From assembly GCA_002791435.1 (NCBI GenBank), contig PFXB01000084.1:1-13842 (forward strand): DNA of 13,842 nt, given 5' to 3'. The translations under genes were made by a program, and so were the position numbers. This DNA comes from a candidate division WWE3 bacterium CG_4_9_14_3_um_filter_43_9. GTDB taxonomy: Bacteria; Patescibacteriota; CPR3; GCA-002780085. Below, piece by piece: positions 6,879-13,842 of this stretch (its first letter is position 1; every line of letters starts with the position of its first letter). Under the pieces are notes generated by a model. It saw only the letters and a program-made list of their open reading frames with translations, ran no database searches and was not told the DNA's origin.

Positions 6879-7460
6879 ATGTCCAAATTAAATCTTCAAG
6901 ATTTCTTTGCAGATGAGGCAAGAGTCAAATACGGATGTGCCAAAAAGGCCATTGCGTTGTCCAAAGAGGACCCTCAACGGCTTTATCCTGCTTTTGATTT
7001 CTTTCCGCAGTTTTTGCATGGAGACAAAAACATTCTCAAATGGGCCGCCATCCAAATCATCGGCCATCTGTCGGCAGTTGATGCCAAAAAGAAGGTGGAC
7101 GCACTCGTTCCAGACCTCATCACTTTACTATCTGATAAAACTATGATTACGGCTGCCAACGCCATCGGAGCTTTATCTGAAATCGCCAAAAATAAGCCGG
7201 AAGATCGGGAAAAGATTTTAAAAGCCTTGCTTAAAGTCGAGGAAACCACCTATTATATCAGGGGTGAAATTTCCCCGGAATGTACCAAGGTAGCAGTAGG
7301 GCACGTTATCAAAGCTTTAGGGAATTTCGGGAGGTTGGTCTATCGAAGAAAGGATGTCAGGAATTTTTTGCAAAGGCAGACGGAAAATACACGCCCGAGG
7401 GTACGCGAAACGGCAGAAAAACTTTTGGCAGAAAAAGTCGTCAAATTCGAGGAAAAGTGA
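6879..7460 (+). CDS. HEAT-like repeat protein
   Basis: A 193-residue all-helical protein. Alternating amphipathic helices such as KWAAIQIIGHLSAV, LVPDLITLLSD and ITAANAIGALSEIAK, and further pairs to about 180, look like four or so HEAT or armadillo-type repeats, which make curved scaffolds for protein or nucleic-acid binding. There is no catalytic motif, signal or membrane segment. A good Shine-Dalgarno, GGGAG, lies four bases before the start. A decayed DUF3795 gene begins two bases after the stop. I cannot assign a partner or precise function. Confidence 0.75.
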   Translation: MSKLNLQDFFADEARVKYGCAKKAIALSKEDPQRLYPAFDFFPQFLHGDKNILKWAAIQIIGHLSAVDAKKKVDALVPDLITLLSDKTMITAANAIGALSEIAKNKPEDREKILKALLKVEETTYYIRGEISPECTKVAVGHVIKALGNFGRLVYRRKDVRNFLQRQTENTRPRVRETAEKLLAEKVVKFEEK

Positions 7461-7461
7461 A

Positions 7462-7700
7462 ATGAAGACTCAATCAATCGACGAAAAACTGATCGCCCCC
7501 TGTGGAATGAACTGTTCAATATGCAGCAGACACTTGGCATTAAAAAACACGGCATCTTAAAATTCCTTAACAAAGAAGAAGAAAAATGGCAATGTAAAAA
7601 ATGCGGCGGGACAATCTGTTGCCATAACGGACTTTGTTTTACTTGTGACTTGGAAAAATTGAAAAGCAAGAAAAAGTTATACCGCTGGGAGGAAAAGTGA
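7462..7700 (+). pseudogene. Decayed DUF3795 gene
   Basis: Two ends of a DUF3795 protein lie next to each other in different frames. The N-terminal end, in the frame from 7462 to 7560, reads IAPCGMNCSICSRHLA, the family's cysteine-rich start. The C-terminal end, in the frame ending at 7700 (from about 7539; an ATG is at 7521), reads IKKHGILKFL, then WQCKKCGG and CCHNGLCFTC, the family's zinc-binding end. The middle, usually 60-80 residues with further cysteines, is missing. An internal deletion that also shifted the frame explains this best. The 59-codon frame at 7521-7700 could still be translated as a small zinc-ribbon protein. The gene starts two bases after the HEAT-like gene. Confidence 0.75.
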
Positions 7701-7735
7701 GGGGGGGCCGGCATTCAATCCGCCGGCAAAAAATC

Positions 7736-8281
7736 ATGACCATTAGAATCACCTATTTTGTCCACGGGACAACTACCGACAACGAGAAAGAAATTTCGTC
7801 AGGCTGGCACGACGTTGGTCTGTCAAATCTGGGGAAAAGACAGTCAAGCAAACTGAGAGATTTCGTCAGAGATCGGAAATTTGAGGCAGTGTTTTGTTCT
7901 GATCTGAAAAGGGCGCTGGATTCGGCCAGGCTGATGTTTGGGAAAACGGTGCCCCTTATTCCCGACACAAGATTAAGAGAGTGTAATTACGGGAAATACA
8001 ATGCCCAACCTTCGGTAATAGTTGAACCGATGCAGGAAAAGTGCGTCAGAAAGAGATTCCCGGGCGGTGAAAGCCTGGAAGACGTCAAAGCGAGAATGGT
8101 CGATTTTCTGGAATTTCTAAAGCAGAATTATGACGGGAAAAAGGTGGCAATAGTCTCGCACAAAGTGCCGCAGCTGGCTTTAGAGATTTTACTAAGAGGT
8201 AAAACTTGGAGACAAGTATTCGCGGAGGACTGGAGAAAAAGAAAGGCGTGGCAACCCGGCTGGGAATATATTGTCGAATAA
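7736..8281 (+). CDS. Histidine phosphatase family protein, variant motif
   Basis: A 181-residue member of the histidine phosphatase (phosphoglycerate mutase-like) superfamily. The catalytic histidine is H10 in FVHGTTTDNE, where the usual RHG reads VHG, so the first phosphate-binding arginine is replaced by valine. Other active-site residues remain: R59 in SDLKRAL, E82 in RLREC and the second histidine H142 in VSHKVP. DVGLSNLGKRQ and FPGGESLEDVKARM are standard family stretches. The start at 7736 is preferred to the upstream ATG at 7697 because it begins with the first beta strand and avoids the overlap with the DUF3795 remnant. Substrate unknown; the altered motif may change specificity. Confidence 0.82.
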   Translation: MTIRITYFVHGTTTDNEKEISSGWHDVGLSNLGKRQSSKLRDFVRDRKFEAVFCSDLKRALDSARLMFGKTVPLIPDTRLRECNYGKYNAQPSVIVEPMQEKCVRKRFPGGESLEDVKARMVDFLEFLKQNYDGKKVAIVSHKVPQLALEILLRGKTWRQVFAEDWRKRKAWQPGWEYIVE

Positions 8282-8367
8282 ATACAAGAAAATTTCCCGT
8301 TCCTCCGGGGGGCGGACAGGCTGCTCAAGCGAATTAAACAAATAGTCTAATACCTGAGGAGAAAAAC

Positions 8368-8877
8368 ATGAATGATCAAACAACAAACAAGCTTGTTTCC
8401 GGCGAAATTAAATCAACCGGCTGTTGTGAACCATTTGATCCGGAGCCCTGGCAGGATAAAGAGATTACCTGGAAAGACAAAATTTTTGTGAAGGATTACA
8501 TCACCAGCTTTTTGCACATTCCTTTAAACATGGGAAAAAAGGTAATCAAAAATATGGAGCTGATCGAAAAAGCAGATGCCAGAGCGCCATATCAGCTGAT
8601 GTTAACTGACGAAAAATCGGTTTGGGGCGCTGATATTTACATTGATGTTTCCAAAGAAGTTCCGGGAGCGCAAATGGCAACACTTTCCGGGACGTTTTTG
8701 ACCAAAGTTTTTGAGGGGCCCTACCAGAATACTGGTGCGTGGGGAAAGGAGATGAAAAAATACGTTGCCAGCCAAGGAAAAGAACTGAGAAAGTTATATT
8801 TTTCCTACACCACTTGCCCAAAATGCGCCCAAGTATACGGTAAGAATTACGTAGTTCTGTTTGCCCAGATAAGTTAA
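8368..8877 (+). CDS. Conserved protein of unknown function
   Basis: A 169-residue soluble protein with a good Shine-Dalgarno (GAGGAG, six bases before ATG). It has a Cys-Cys pair at 19-20 followed by FDPEPW, a middle part with SFLHIPLNMGKKV and KEVPGAQMATLSGTFLTKVFEGPYQ, and ends with YTTCPKCAQVYGKNYVVLF, where CPKC could bind metal with the N-terminal cysteines. I recognise this as a conserved bacterial family that databases often label only as a hydrolase. The layout of the middle part recalls GyrI-like ligand-binding domains, but this is a weak impression. No operon partner is evident. Confidence 0.65.
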   Translation: MNDQTTNKLVSGEIKSTGCCEPFDPEPWQDKEITWKDKIFVKDYITSFLHIPLNMGKKVIKNMELIEKADARAPYQLMLTDEKSVWGADIYIDVSKEVPGAQMATLSGTFLTKVFEGPYQNTGAWGKEMKKYVASQGKELRKLYFSYTTCPKCAQVYGKNYVVLFAQIS

Positions 8878-8940
8878 AAAATAATTCCCTGACAAATTAT
8901 AGACAAACTTATTAGAAACCATGTTATTAAGGTATGCCTG

Positions 8941-9019
8941 TCCGCTTGCCTGGCGGATCTATACGCTAAACCAATTAAAGTTTTTTAGAAATGAAAACAC
9001 CTAAATTGCAATTGGTTTA
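8941..9019 (+). repeat. GC palindrome and 10-bp inverted repeat upstream of membrane gene
   Basis: In the 180-base gap between genes, TCCGC (8941-8945) and GCGGA (8953-8957) form a small GC-rich hairpin. Then TAAACCAATT (8967-8976) pairs perfectly with AATTGGTTTA (9010-9019) across a 33-base AT-rich loop. No T-run follows, so it is not a standard terminator. It may be a regulatory structure or a repeat copy. No gene is seen in the gap. Confidence 0.45.
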
Positions 9020-9057
9020 TCTACGGCGGGTCGGTAAATCTTCAGGAATAATCACCA

Positions 9058-10263
9058 GTGAAAAAACCAAAGACTCTTTTTAAAACACGGCTTCTCATTA
9101 CCAGTATTTTTACTCTCCAAAACCTCGAATCGGTAATGGTGGGCAGTCTGCTTCTTTTAGGTTGGATTTATCTTTTGCGGCTCAACTTTATTGATCTTAC
9201 AAACCAGCTCTTTATCGCTTTGGCTCAGGCTTTTAAGGCCGGGCAACTCAATCTTTTGGGCAATCCAAATTTTATTGATCTGGTTTATTATCATGGCAAG
9301 ATCTTTACAGCCCACCCACCATTGCCGGGCTTAATTTTGGTTCCGCTGGTTTATCTTTTCAAAAACTTCAGCAACCAAGGATATCTTTTTCCCTTTCTTA
9401 ACTTTCTCAACTTTTACCTTTTTTACCGCCTTTTAAAAACTGTCAAGACTCTGAAAACCAATGATGTTTTATGGCTGTGTCTGGCCTTTTTTCTGGCTTC
9501 ACCTTATCTTTTTGTCGGTTCTTTTCCCATAGCCTGGAACAGCCTTTTGGCCATCACTTTTTTACTTTCGGCACTGTTAGAATTTTGCACCCGGAAACGT
9601 TCATTAGTTTTGGGTTCACTTTTGGCTTTGGCAAGTTTATGCCGTTTTAATCTTTTTTTAGTGGGAATCTATTTGGTGGCGGATTTCTGGTTTGAAGAGG
9701 GGGAACTTAAAGCTAAATTCAAGAAAATATGGCGGCTTTCCCTTCCTCTTGTAGTGGTGATTATTACGATGTTCGTATATGACTGGGCGCGTTTCGGCGA
9801 TCCTTTACAAACAGGCAACATCTATCTATCTTTTGCTTCATACGCTATGCCTCATGGTCTTTTTGGTTTGGAATATACACCAGCCAATCTTTTTTCATCT
9901 TTGATAAAACCGCCAACATTTCAACTTTCTTCTCCTTTTGTCATACCGCCCGAAAGCGGAATAGGGATTTTGTTTGTCAGCCCGTATTTACTTTATCTCA
10001 TTAAAGGAAGATATTCCGACCGAGAAAGCAAATTCTTATGGGGCATAATTGGAGTGTTGGCGCTACCGATTCTGCTCTGGTTTTCCTCCGGGGGCAGTCA
10101 ATTCAGTTTCAGGTTTGCTCTGGATTTTTTGCCTTTCATCTTCATCCTTTTGGCGCGCTCTTTCAAGAAAGGGTTGCCCCTGGCGTTCAAGGGAATAATT
10201 TTGGTGAGTGTTTTCTGTGACTGGTTTCTGTTCTATCAATATGTGTTGAATCTGTCCGGGTGA
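9058..10263 (+). CDS. Multi-spanning membrane glycosyltransferase-like protein (GT39 type)
   Basis: A 401-residue integral membrane protein with about ten hydrophobic spans. The first extracytoplasmic loop (about 45-90) ends with YYHGKIFTAHPPLPG (H86-P-P), and a later loop has YDWARFGDPLQTG (241-253); both recall GT39/PMT-like transferases that take sugars from polyprenyl phosphate. Proteins of this group add sugars to lipids, proteins or wall polymers on the outer face of the membrane. The start is GTG at 9058, with AGGA 11 bases upstream, a rather long spacing. There is no neighbouring polysaccharide gene here, so the acceptor is unknown. Membrane location is clear; enzyme class is moderately sure. 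Confidence 0.7.
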   Translation: MKKPKTLFKTRLLITSIFTLQNLESVMVGSLLLLGWIYLLRLNFIDLTNQLFIALAQAFKAGQLNLLGNPNFIDLVYYHGKIFTAHPPLPGLILVPLVYLFKNFSNQGYLFPFLNFLNFYLFYRLLKTVKTLKTNDVLWLCLAFFLASPYLFVGSFPIAWNSLLAITFLLSALLEFCTRKRSLVLGSLLALASLCRFNLFLVGIYLVADFWFEEGELKAKFKKIWRLSLPLVVVIITMFVYDWARFGDPLQTGNIYLSFASYAMPHGLFGLEYTPANLFSSLIKPPTFQLSSPFVIPPESGIGILFVSPYLLYLIKGRYSDRESKFLWGIIGVLALPILLWFSSGGSQFSFRFALDFLPFIFILLARSFKKGLPLAFKGIILVSVFCDWFLFYQYVLNLSG

Positions 10264-10698
10264 GAAGTAAAAAGTCAAAAGTCAAAAGTAAAAAGTGGTG
10301 TAGTTCTCCACCCGCCAGCTGGCGGGGTCGAACAATAGGAAGCGACTGGCTTTTTTAAACATTGTAATATTAGACATTGCGGCAACAGCAAGAATCGCCA
10401 TGATCCAGAAAATGGAAACCTAAAGGTTTCCGCTACAGAGCCATGGAAATGGGAAGCGTGGTAGAACGGACGGGATTCCCGATCAGGTCAGGAAGGACAC
10501 GCTCTTGTTATTCTGGGGATCCGCCAGCCGGCGGATTGATCGAACAGTAAGTTCTTATTCTTCGACTAACCCGCCGATTCCCTGCCTCGCCGGCAGGCGG
10601 GGGCGGGGCATGGAGAAGCACAACTAAAATGTCAAATGTCAAAGCTCAAAATATAAATTCTACCCGCAAACACTCAAGCGTTTAAAAGTGTTCAGTGG
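10264..10698. other. Gene-free, hairpin-rich block between membrane gene and dnaG
   Basis: No convincing gene lies in these 435 bases. The block is edged by short A-rich repeats (GTCAAAA units at 10265-10297 and GTCAAA units at 10626-10657). Inside are a 16-bp palindrome CCCGCCAGCTGGCGGG (10311-10326), nested stems CCATG/CATGG (10398-10446) around GGAAACC/GGTTTCC (10414-10431), AGCGTG/CACGCT (10455-10503) enclosing CGGG/CCCG, ATCCGCC/GGCGGAT (10519-10536) and CCCGCC/GGCGGG (10570-10607) around CCTGCC/GGCAGG. The motif TCGAACA-TA follows two of the palindromes. It could be a structured RNA or a cluster of repeat copies. Confidence 0.5.
10311..10356 (+). terminator. Possible intrinsic terminator after membrane gene
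   Basis: GCCAG at 10314-10318 can pair with CTGGC at 10346-10350, enclosing GTCG/CGAC, and CTGGC is followed directly by six Ts (10351-10356). The competing palindrome at 10311-10326 uses some of the same bases. It sits 48 bases after the stop of the membrane gene. Confidence 0.4.
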
Positions 10699-10724
10699 AT
10701 GCTACTTATCAAGGCTGATATAAT
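10669..10724 (+). promoter_or_regulatory. Promoter region of dnaG-rpoD
   Basis: TATAAT at 10719-10724 is a perfect -10 box; the -35 position (TGGATG, 10696-10701) is weak. Transcription would start near 10731, after the far-upstream ATG at 10699 and 31 bases before the ATG at 10762, which supports the latter as the dnaG start. AACACT (10669-10674) and AGTGTT (10687-10692) form an inverted repeat next to the -35 region, a possible activator or repressor site. Confidence 0.55.
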
Positions 10725-10761
10725 ATGGGAAAGAGAATTGGAAATTTCGCGGGGGCAAAAC

Positions 10762-12522
10762 ATGGATCAACTTGAGGAAATAAAGTCAAAACTTGACATC
10801 GCCGAGTTTATCGGTTCCTACATCACCTTGAAAAAGGCCGGCCGTAACTTTAAGGCCTTATGCCCCTTTCATCCCGAAAAGACTCCTTCCTTTGTTGTCT
10901 CGCCGGAGCGACAGATCTGGCATTGTTTTGGCTGCTCCGCCGGCGGTGACATTTTTGGTTTTTTGATGAAGTATGAGAATTTGGAATTTGTGGAAGCTTT
11001 AAAAATTTTAGCTCAAAAAGCCGGGGTTCAACTCAAAAGTGAATATCAAGAGGCAGCCCATTCGAAAAAGGACACCCTTCTCGCCATCAATCTTTTGGCC
11101 GCCGAATTTTTCCATTATATTTTGTTAAACGAACCGATTGGGAAAAGGGCTCTAGAATATCTTGTCAGAAGGGGGCTTGGGTCCGAAACCGTAAAGCTTT
11201 TTAAATTGGGTTATGCGCCCCAATCCTGGGATGCCTTGGGACGATTCTTAAAGCACAAGGGGTATGCGAGCAAAGATTCGATAGACAGCGGGTTATTAAT
11301 CGGAAAGCCGGGCGGAAGCGGATTTTATGACCGTTTTCGCGGCAGGCTCATGTTTCCGATCTTTTCCGCCAGGGGAGATGCGGTCGGTTTTAGCGGTAGG
11401 ATTTTGACGGAAAATAAAGATCAGCCTAAATATGTCAACACTCCCGAAACTGCGGTTTTTAGCAAAGGCCAGGTTTTGTATGGCTTAAATCTGGCACGGG
11501 AGTCTATAAAGAAGAAAAACGAGGCGATTTTAGTCGAAGGCAACATGGACGTCATCTCATCTTATCAAGCCGGCGTTCAAAATGTGGTAGCTCCCTTAGG
11601 CTCGGCTTTAACTTTGGAGCAGGTGCGCGCCTTGAAACGTTACAGCGATCAGATTGCTATCTGTTTTGATGCAGACCGGGCCGGAAAAGAAGCCGCCAGG
11701 CGGGGTATTGAGATTGCCGAACAGGCGGGCATGAGTATTAAAGTTGTTCAAATTCAAGAGGCCAAGGATCCGGACGAGTTGATTCGAAAAGATGCGGAAT
11801 TATGGACGAAGGCCATCCTAAGTTCAGTTCCAATTTATGATTTTTTATTGCACCTTATCTTTGAAAAATATGAATCAGCCGAACCTTTATATCGTCGTAA
11901 AAAGATCGGGCAAGAGGCCATCGCTCTTTTGGGCACGATCAGCGATAAATTAATCCAGGCTCATTATATGAAAATCCTGGCTGAAAAGCTGAATTTGACC
12001 GAAGAGGTGATTTTGGAGGCTATTCAAAAACAAAAGATCACCAAACCTCAAGCCCAAACAGTTCAAGATATTATTCGGCAAAAATCAGATTATCAGGAGA
12101 GAAAAAAGCTGTTGCAAGAATATTTACTCTCCTTGCTTTTAAAATTAGGCAGCTATTCGATGCTGGATGAAACCTTGGTAGATGAGCTTAGCTTTCAAGA
12201 TGAGATTTTGGGAGCGATTTGGGATCAATTTAAAATGGACGCCAAGGAGCAATTTAATATTCAACGTTTTTGTGGTAAACTAAAGCCGGAAGTAGTCACA
12301 AAAATTGATGATTTGTATCTCAAAGATTGGGGAACGCCGGAAGAAATTTTTGGGCAAGAGGTTAAAATTGCCGTGCTGGAAATTGAAAAAATTGACCTGC
12401 AAGATCAGTTGAAACATCTCAGTCAAAAAATCGGGGAAGCCGAAAAGAAGGAAGATGAAAAGGAGCTTGAAGTACTGACTCGACAATTTGCCCAACTTTC
12501 AAAAAGGCTGGTCAATCTTTAA
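10762..12522 (+). CDS. dnaG: DNA primase DnaG
   Basis: A 586-residue bacterial primase that makes RNA primers for replication. The CHC2 zinc domain is at the N-terminus: C34, H37, C55 and C58 in LCPFHPEK and HCFGCSAGGD. The catalytic core follows, with KYVNTPET near 223-230 and the TOPRIM domain with E259-G260 in LVEGNMD and D303-A-D305 in CFDADRAGKEA. The rest, from about 370, is the helicase-interaction region, helical and poorly conserved, ending in a lysine/glutamate-rich coiled-coil-like tail. The start at 10762 is chosen over 10699: it has GGGGG six bases upstream, lies just after the predicted transcription start and begins at the conserved N-terminus. rpoD follows after 18 bases, the classic pairing. 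Confidence 0.97.
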   Translation: MDQLEEIKSKLDIAEFIGSYITLKKAGRNFKALCPFHPEKTPSFVVSPERQIWHCFGCSAGGDIFGFLMKYENLEFVEALKILAQKAGVQLKSEYQEAAHSKKDTLLAINLLAAEFFHYILLNEPIGKRALEYLVRRGLGSETVKLFKLGYAPQSWDALGRFLKHKGYASKDSIDSGLLIGKPGGSGFYDRFRGRLMFPIFSARGDAVGFSGRILTENKDQPKYVNTPETAVFSKGQVLYGLNLARESIKKKNEAILVEGNMDVISSYQAGVQNVVAPLGSALTLEQVRALKRYSDQIAICFDADRAGKEAARRGIEIAEQAGMSIKVVQIQEAKDPDELIRKDAELWTKAILSSVPIYDFLLHLIFEKYESAEPLYRRKKIGQEAIALLGTISDKLIQAHYMKILAEKLNLTEEVILEAIQKQKITKPQAQTVQDIIRQKSDYQERKKLLQEYLLSLLLKLGSYSMLDETLVDELSFQDEILGAIWDQFKMDAKEQFNIQRFCGKLKPEVVTKIDDLYLKDWGTPEEIFGQEVKIAVLEIEKIDLQDQLKHLSQKIGEAEKKEDEKELEVLTRQFAQLSKRLVNL

Positions 12523-12540
12523 TTTAAGGAGTTTTCGAAA

Positions 12541-13608
12541 ATGAAAGAAATTCCCAAAAACACTCTCATAAAAAAGTTAATCCGCCGTGGGAGAAAACAC
12601 GGCTATGTAACCCAGGATGATATCTTGGAGCTTTTTCCCAACGCTGAAGAAAATATAGAAGAATTGGATAATTTATATACCCAGTTGATGTCAGAGGGGA
12701 TTGATGTTTTTGAAAATGTCGCCAATGAAGATTTATCCCTTTTGGAAACCAAAGATGCGGCGGGAGCGGTGGACGATAGGGGGAACACTGATCCGGTCAG
12801 GATGTATTTAGGCGAAATCGGCAAGATTAATCTTTTAACCTTTGAAGAGGAGGTTAAGCTGGCCAAAAGGATCGAACAGGGAGACCCTAGAGCTCGGCGC
12901 AGATTAATTGCCGCCAACCTAAGACTGGTCGTTTCAATCGCTAAAAAATACGTTGGGAGAGGTCTGTCGCTTCTCGATTTAATTCAAGAGGGAAATATCG
13001 GGCTCATGAAGGCAGTCGAAAAGTTTGAATGGCGGCGCGGCTATAAATTTTCAACCTATGCCACTTGGTGGATTCGCCAGGCGATTACCCGCGCCATTGC
13101 CGATCAGGCCCGCACCATCCGCATCCCGGTTCATATGGTGGAAGTCATCAATCGTTTTATCCGGGTTTCGCGCAAGATGTCACAAGAGCTGGGGCGCGAA
13201 CCCACACCGGAAGAAGTCGCCAAAAAAATTGGAGTTGACCCGGCCAAGGCCCGCGAAATCGTCAAAGTCTCGCAGGAACCGACGTCTTTAGAAACACCGG
13301 TGGGAGAAGAAGAAGATTCGCGTCTGGGAGAGTTTTTAGCTGATGAGATCATCAAAGCTCCGGATGAGATCGCCTCTCGAGAGCTTTTGAAAGAACACAT
13401 TGACGAGATTTTGGAGACTTTATCCTTGCGGGAAAGAAAGGTTTTGGAGTTACGGTTTGGTTTGCGTGACGATCGCCAAAGAACATTAGAAGAGGTGGGG
13501 AAAGAATTTGGGGTGACGCGGGAACGCATCCGGCAGATTGAAGCCAAAGCCCTGCGCAAACTAAAACATCCCACACGCAGCAAGAAACTCAAAGACTATC
13601 TTGAATAA
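12541..13608 (+). CDS. rpoD: Primary RNA polymerase sigma factor (sigma-70)
   Basis: A 355-residue principal sigma factor. A short region 1.1 (about 1-60) is followed by region 1.2 with DPVRMYLGEIG (84-94), region 2 with NLRLVVSIAKKYVGRGLSLLDLIQEGN (the -10 binding part includes YKFSTYATWWIRQAI at 168-182), region 3 (about 190-260) and region 4 with LSLRERKVLELRFGL and the -35 helix-turn-helix TLEEVGKEFGVTRERIRQIE (315-334). There is no large non-conserved insert between regions 1 and 2, so it is compact. AAGGAG lies ten bases before ATG. With dnaG it forms a two-gene operon. The perfect TTGACA and TATAAT-like boxes in the window suit such a sigma factor. Confidence 0.97.
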   Translation: MKEIPKNTLIKKLIRRGRKHGYVTQDDILELFPNAEENIEELDNLYTQLMSEGIDVFENVANEDLSLLETKDAAGAVDDRGNTDPVRMYLGEIGKINLLTFEEEVKLAKRIEQGDPRARRRLIAANLRLVVSIAKKYVGRGLSLLDLIQEGNIGLMKAVEKFEWRRGYKFSTYATWWIRQAITRAIADQARTIRIPVHMVEVINRFIRVSRKMSQELGREPTPEEVAKKIGVDPAKAREIVKVSQEPTSLETPVGEEEDSRLGEFLADEIIKAPDEIASRELLKEHIDEILETLSLRERKVLELRFGLRDDRQRTLEEVGKEFGVTRERIRQIEAKALRKLKHPTRSKKLKDYLE

Positions 13609-13616
13609 TACCTCAG

Positions 13617-13637
13617 CACCTTTTTCCGCAAAAGGTG
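13617..13637 (+). terminator. Hairpin after rpoD
   Basis: CACCTTTT (13617-13624) pairs with AAAAGGTG (13630-13637) around a five-base loop, nine bases after the rpoD stop. It lacks a following T-run on this strand, so it may be a weak or non-canonical terminator or part of the repeat chain that follows. Confidence 0.4.
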
Positions 13638-13649
13638 GCGCCAAAACTC

Positions 13650-13842
13650 TCGCTTAGTGCTCGTCGATAAGAAATTCATGCAACGCACTCATTAAAACTT
13701 GCAAACTCAGCGCCGAATCGGCGCTTCAGACAGGCAAGTTTTTGGCATTCGCTTAGTTGCGAATTTCTAAGATCTCCTGCGCCTAGCGATTGAAAGTTTT
13801 CTCCTGACTTGCGCAAAATAGTCGAAAATTCGCTTTTCGGTA
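13650..13842. repeat. Chain of hairpins, second copy of the palindromic element
   Basis: After rpoD there is a series of inverted repeats and no gene. AGTGC and GCACT pair near 13656-13689. AAAACTTGC (13694-13702) pairs with GCAAGTTTT (13734-13742) around an inner AGCGCCG/CGGCGCT stem (13709-13725); the T-run after it could also terminate transcription. ATTCGC/GCGAAT is at 13747-13764, then AAGATCTC at 13769-13776. The stretch 13746-13782 aligns with 981-1015 inside the alpha/beta hydrolase. The RC of TCTCCTGACTTGCGC near the end resembles GCGTAAGTTCAGGGAGA of that insertion. The element may continue past the window. Confidence 0.6.

Noticed and set aside
7701..7730. GCCGGC hairpin followed by A-run as a terminator
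   Set aside because: The A-run follows on the plus strand; a terminator would need Ts, and no gene on the minus strand ends there.
10282..10401. 39-codon hydrophobic ORF on the minus strand
   Set aside because: It starts MAILAVAAMSN and looks like a membrane helix, but it runs through the palindrome at 10311-10326, has no good Shine-Dalgarno and matches nothing known to me.
10451..10475. T-box-like GTGGTA-ACGG sequence
   Set aside because: The conserved TGGNACCGCG core is not intact, no Stem I specifier can be found, and dnaG is not a usual T-box target.
10480..10505. SRP RNA-like core CAGGTCAGGAAGGA in the dnaG upstream block
   Set aside because: It resembles the GGAA tetraloop region of 4.5S RNA, but the loop-closing pair is broken and the invariant AGCA on the 3' side is missing; surrounding pairing (AGCGTG/CACGCT) does not give the SRP helix.
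10541..10555. LexA (Cheo box)-like GAACAGTAAGTTC
   Set aside because: The spacing between GAAC and GTTC is five bases rather than four, and it sits inside a longer imperfect hairpin that explains the symmetry.
13131..13592. Long open frame on the minus strand within rpoD (and similar frames elsewhere)
   Set aside because: It is antisense to a strongly conserved gene, serine- and arginine-rich from codon complementarity, with no domain or ribosome binding site.

Overview
The window looks like an ordinary stretch of a small, AT-rich bacterial chromosome with one accessory patch. TGA is used only as a stop codon. Short intergenic gaps, a compact sigma-70 (355 aa), a short DnaG (586 aa), a histidine-phosphatase relative with an altered RHG motif, many small single-domain enzymes and numerous palindromic intergenic sequences fit Patescibacteria (CPR), perhaps the Microgenomates side. 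That placement is inference from gene style; there is no rRNA here to confirm it.

Layout. 1-1740: a tight run of a Nudix hydrolase, an alpha/beta hydrolase and a DUF1653 protein. The hydrolase carries a 129-bp, in-frame, hairpin-rich insertion bounded by an 8-bp direct repeat, directly before its nucleophile elbow. 1780-4831: an accessory block with an AbiEi/AbiEii-type toxin-antitoxin pair behind a strong promoter, a 23-bp tandem repeat and an 18-bp palindrome, followed by an AT-rich HEPN (RxxxxH) protein and an overlapping 30-codon ORF. 4840-8877: small metabolic and housekeeping genes: cupin, flavodoxin, peptide deformylase, cytidine deaminase-like protein, HEAT-like repeat protein, a decayed DUF3795 gene, histidine phosphatase and a conserved protein of unknown function. 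9058-10263: a multi-spanning membrane protein resembling GT39-type glycosyltransferases. 10264-10698: 435 bases without a convincing gene but full of hairpins and GC-rich palindromes, edged by GTCAAA-type short repeats. 10762-13608: dnaG and rpoD in a classic replication/transcription pair. 13609-13842: a chain of hairpins; part of it aligns with the insertion inside the alpha/beta hydrolase.

The two most interesting points are these. First, a structured repeat element seems to exist in two copies here, one read through as 43 extra codons in a hydrolase (compare the Rickettsia palindromic elements) and one intergenic after rpoD. Second, the AbiE pair with its operator-like repeats lies directly beside a HEPN-domain gene and a coupled micro-ORF, which may form a small defence locus.
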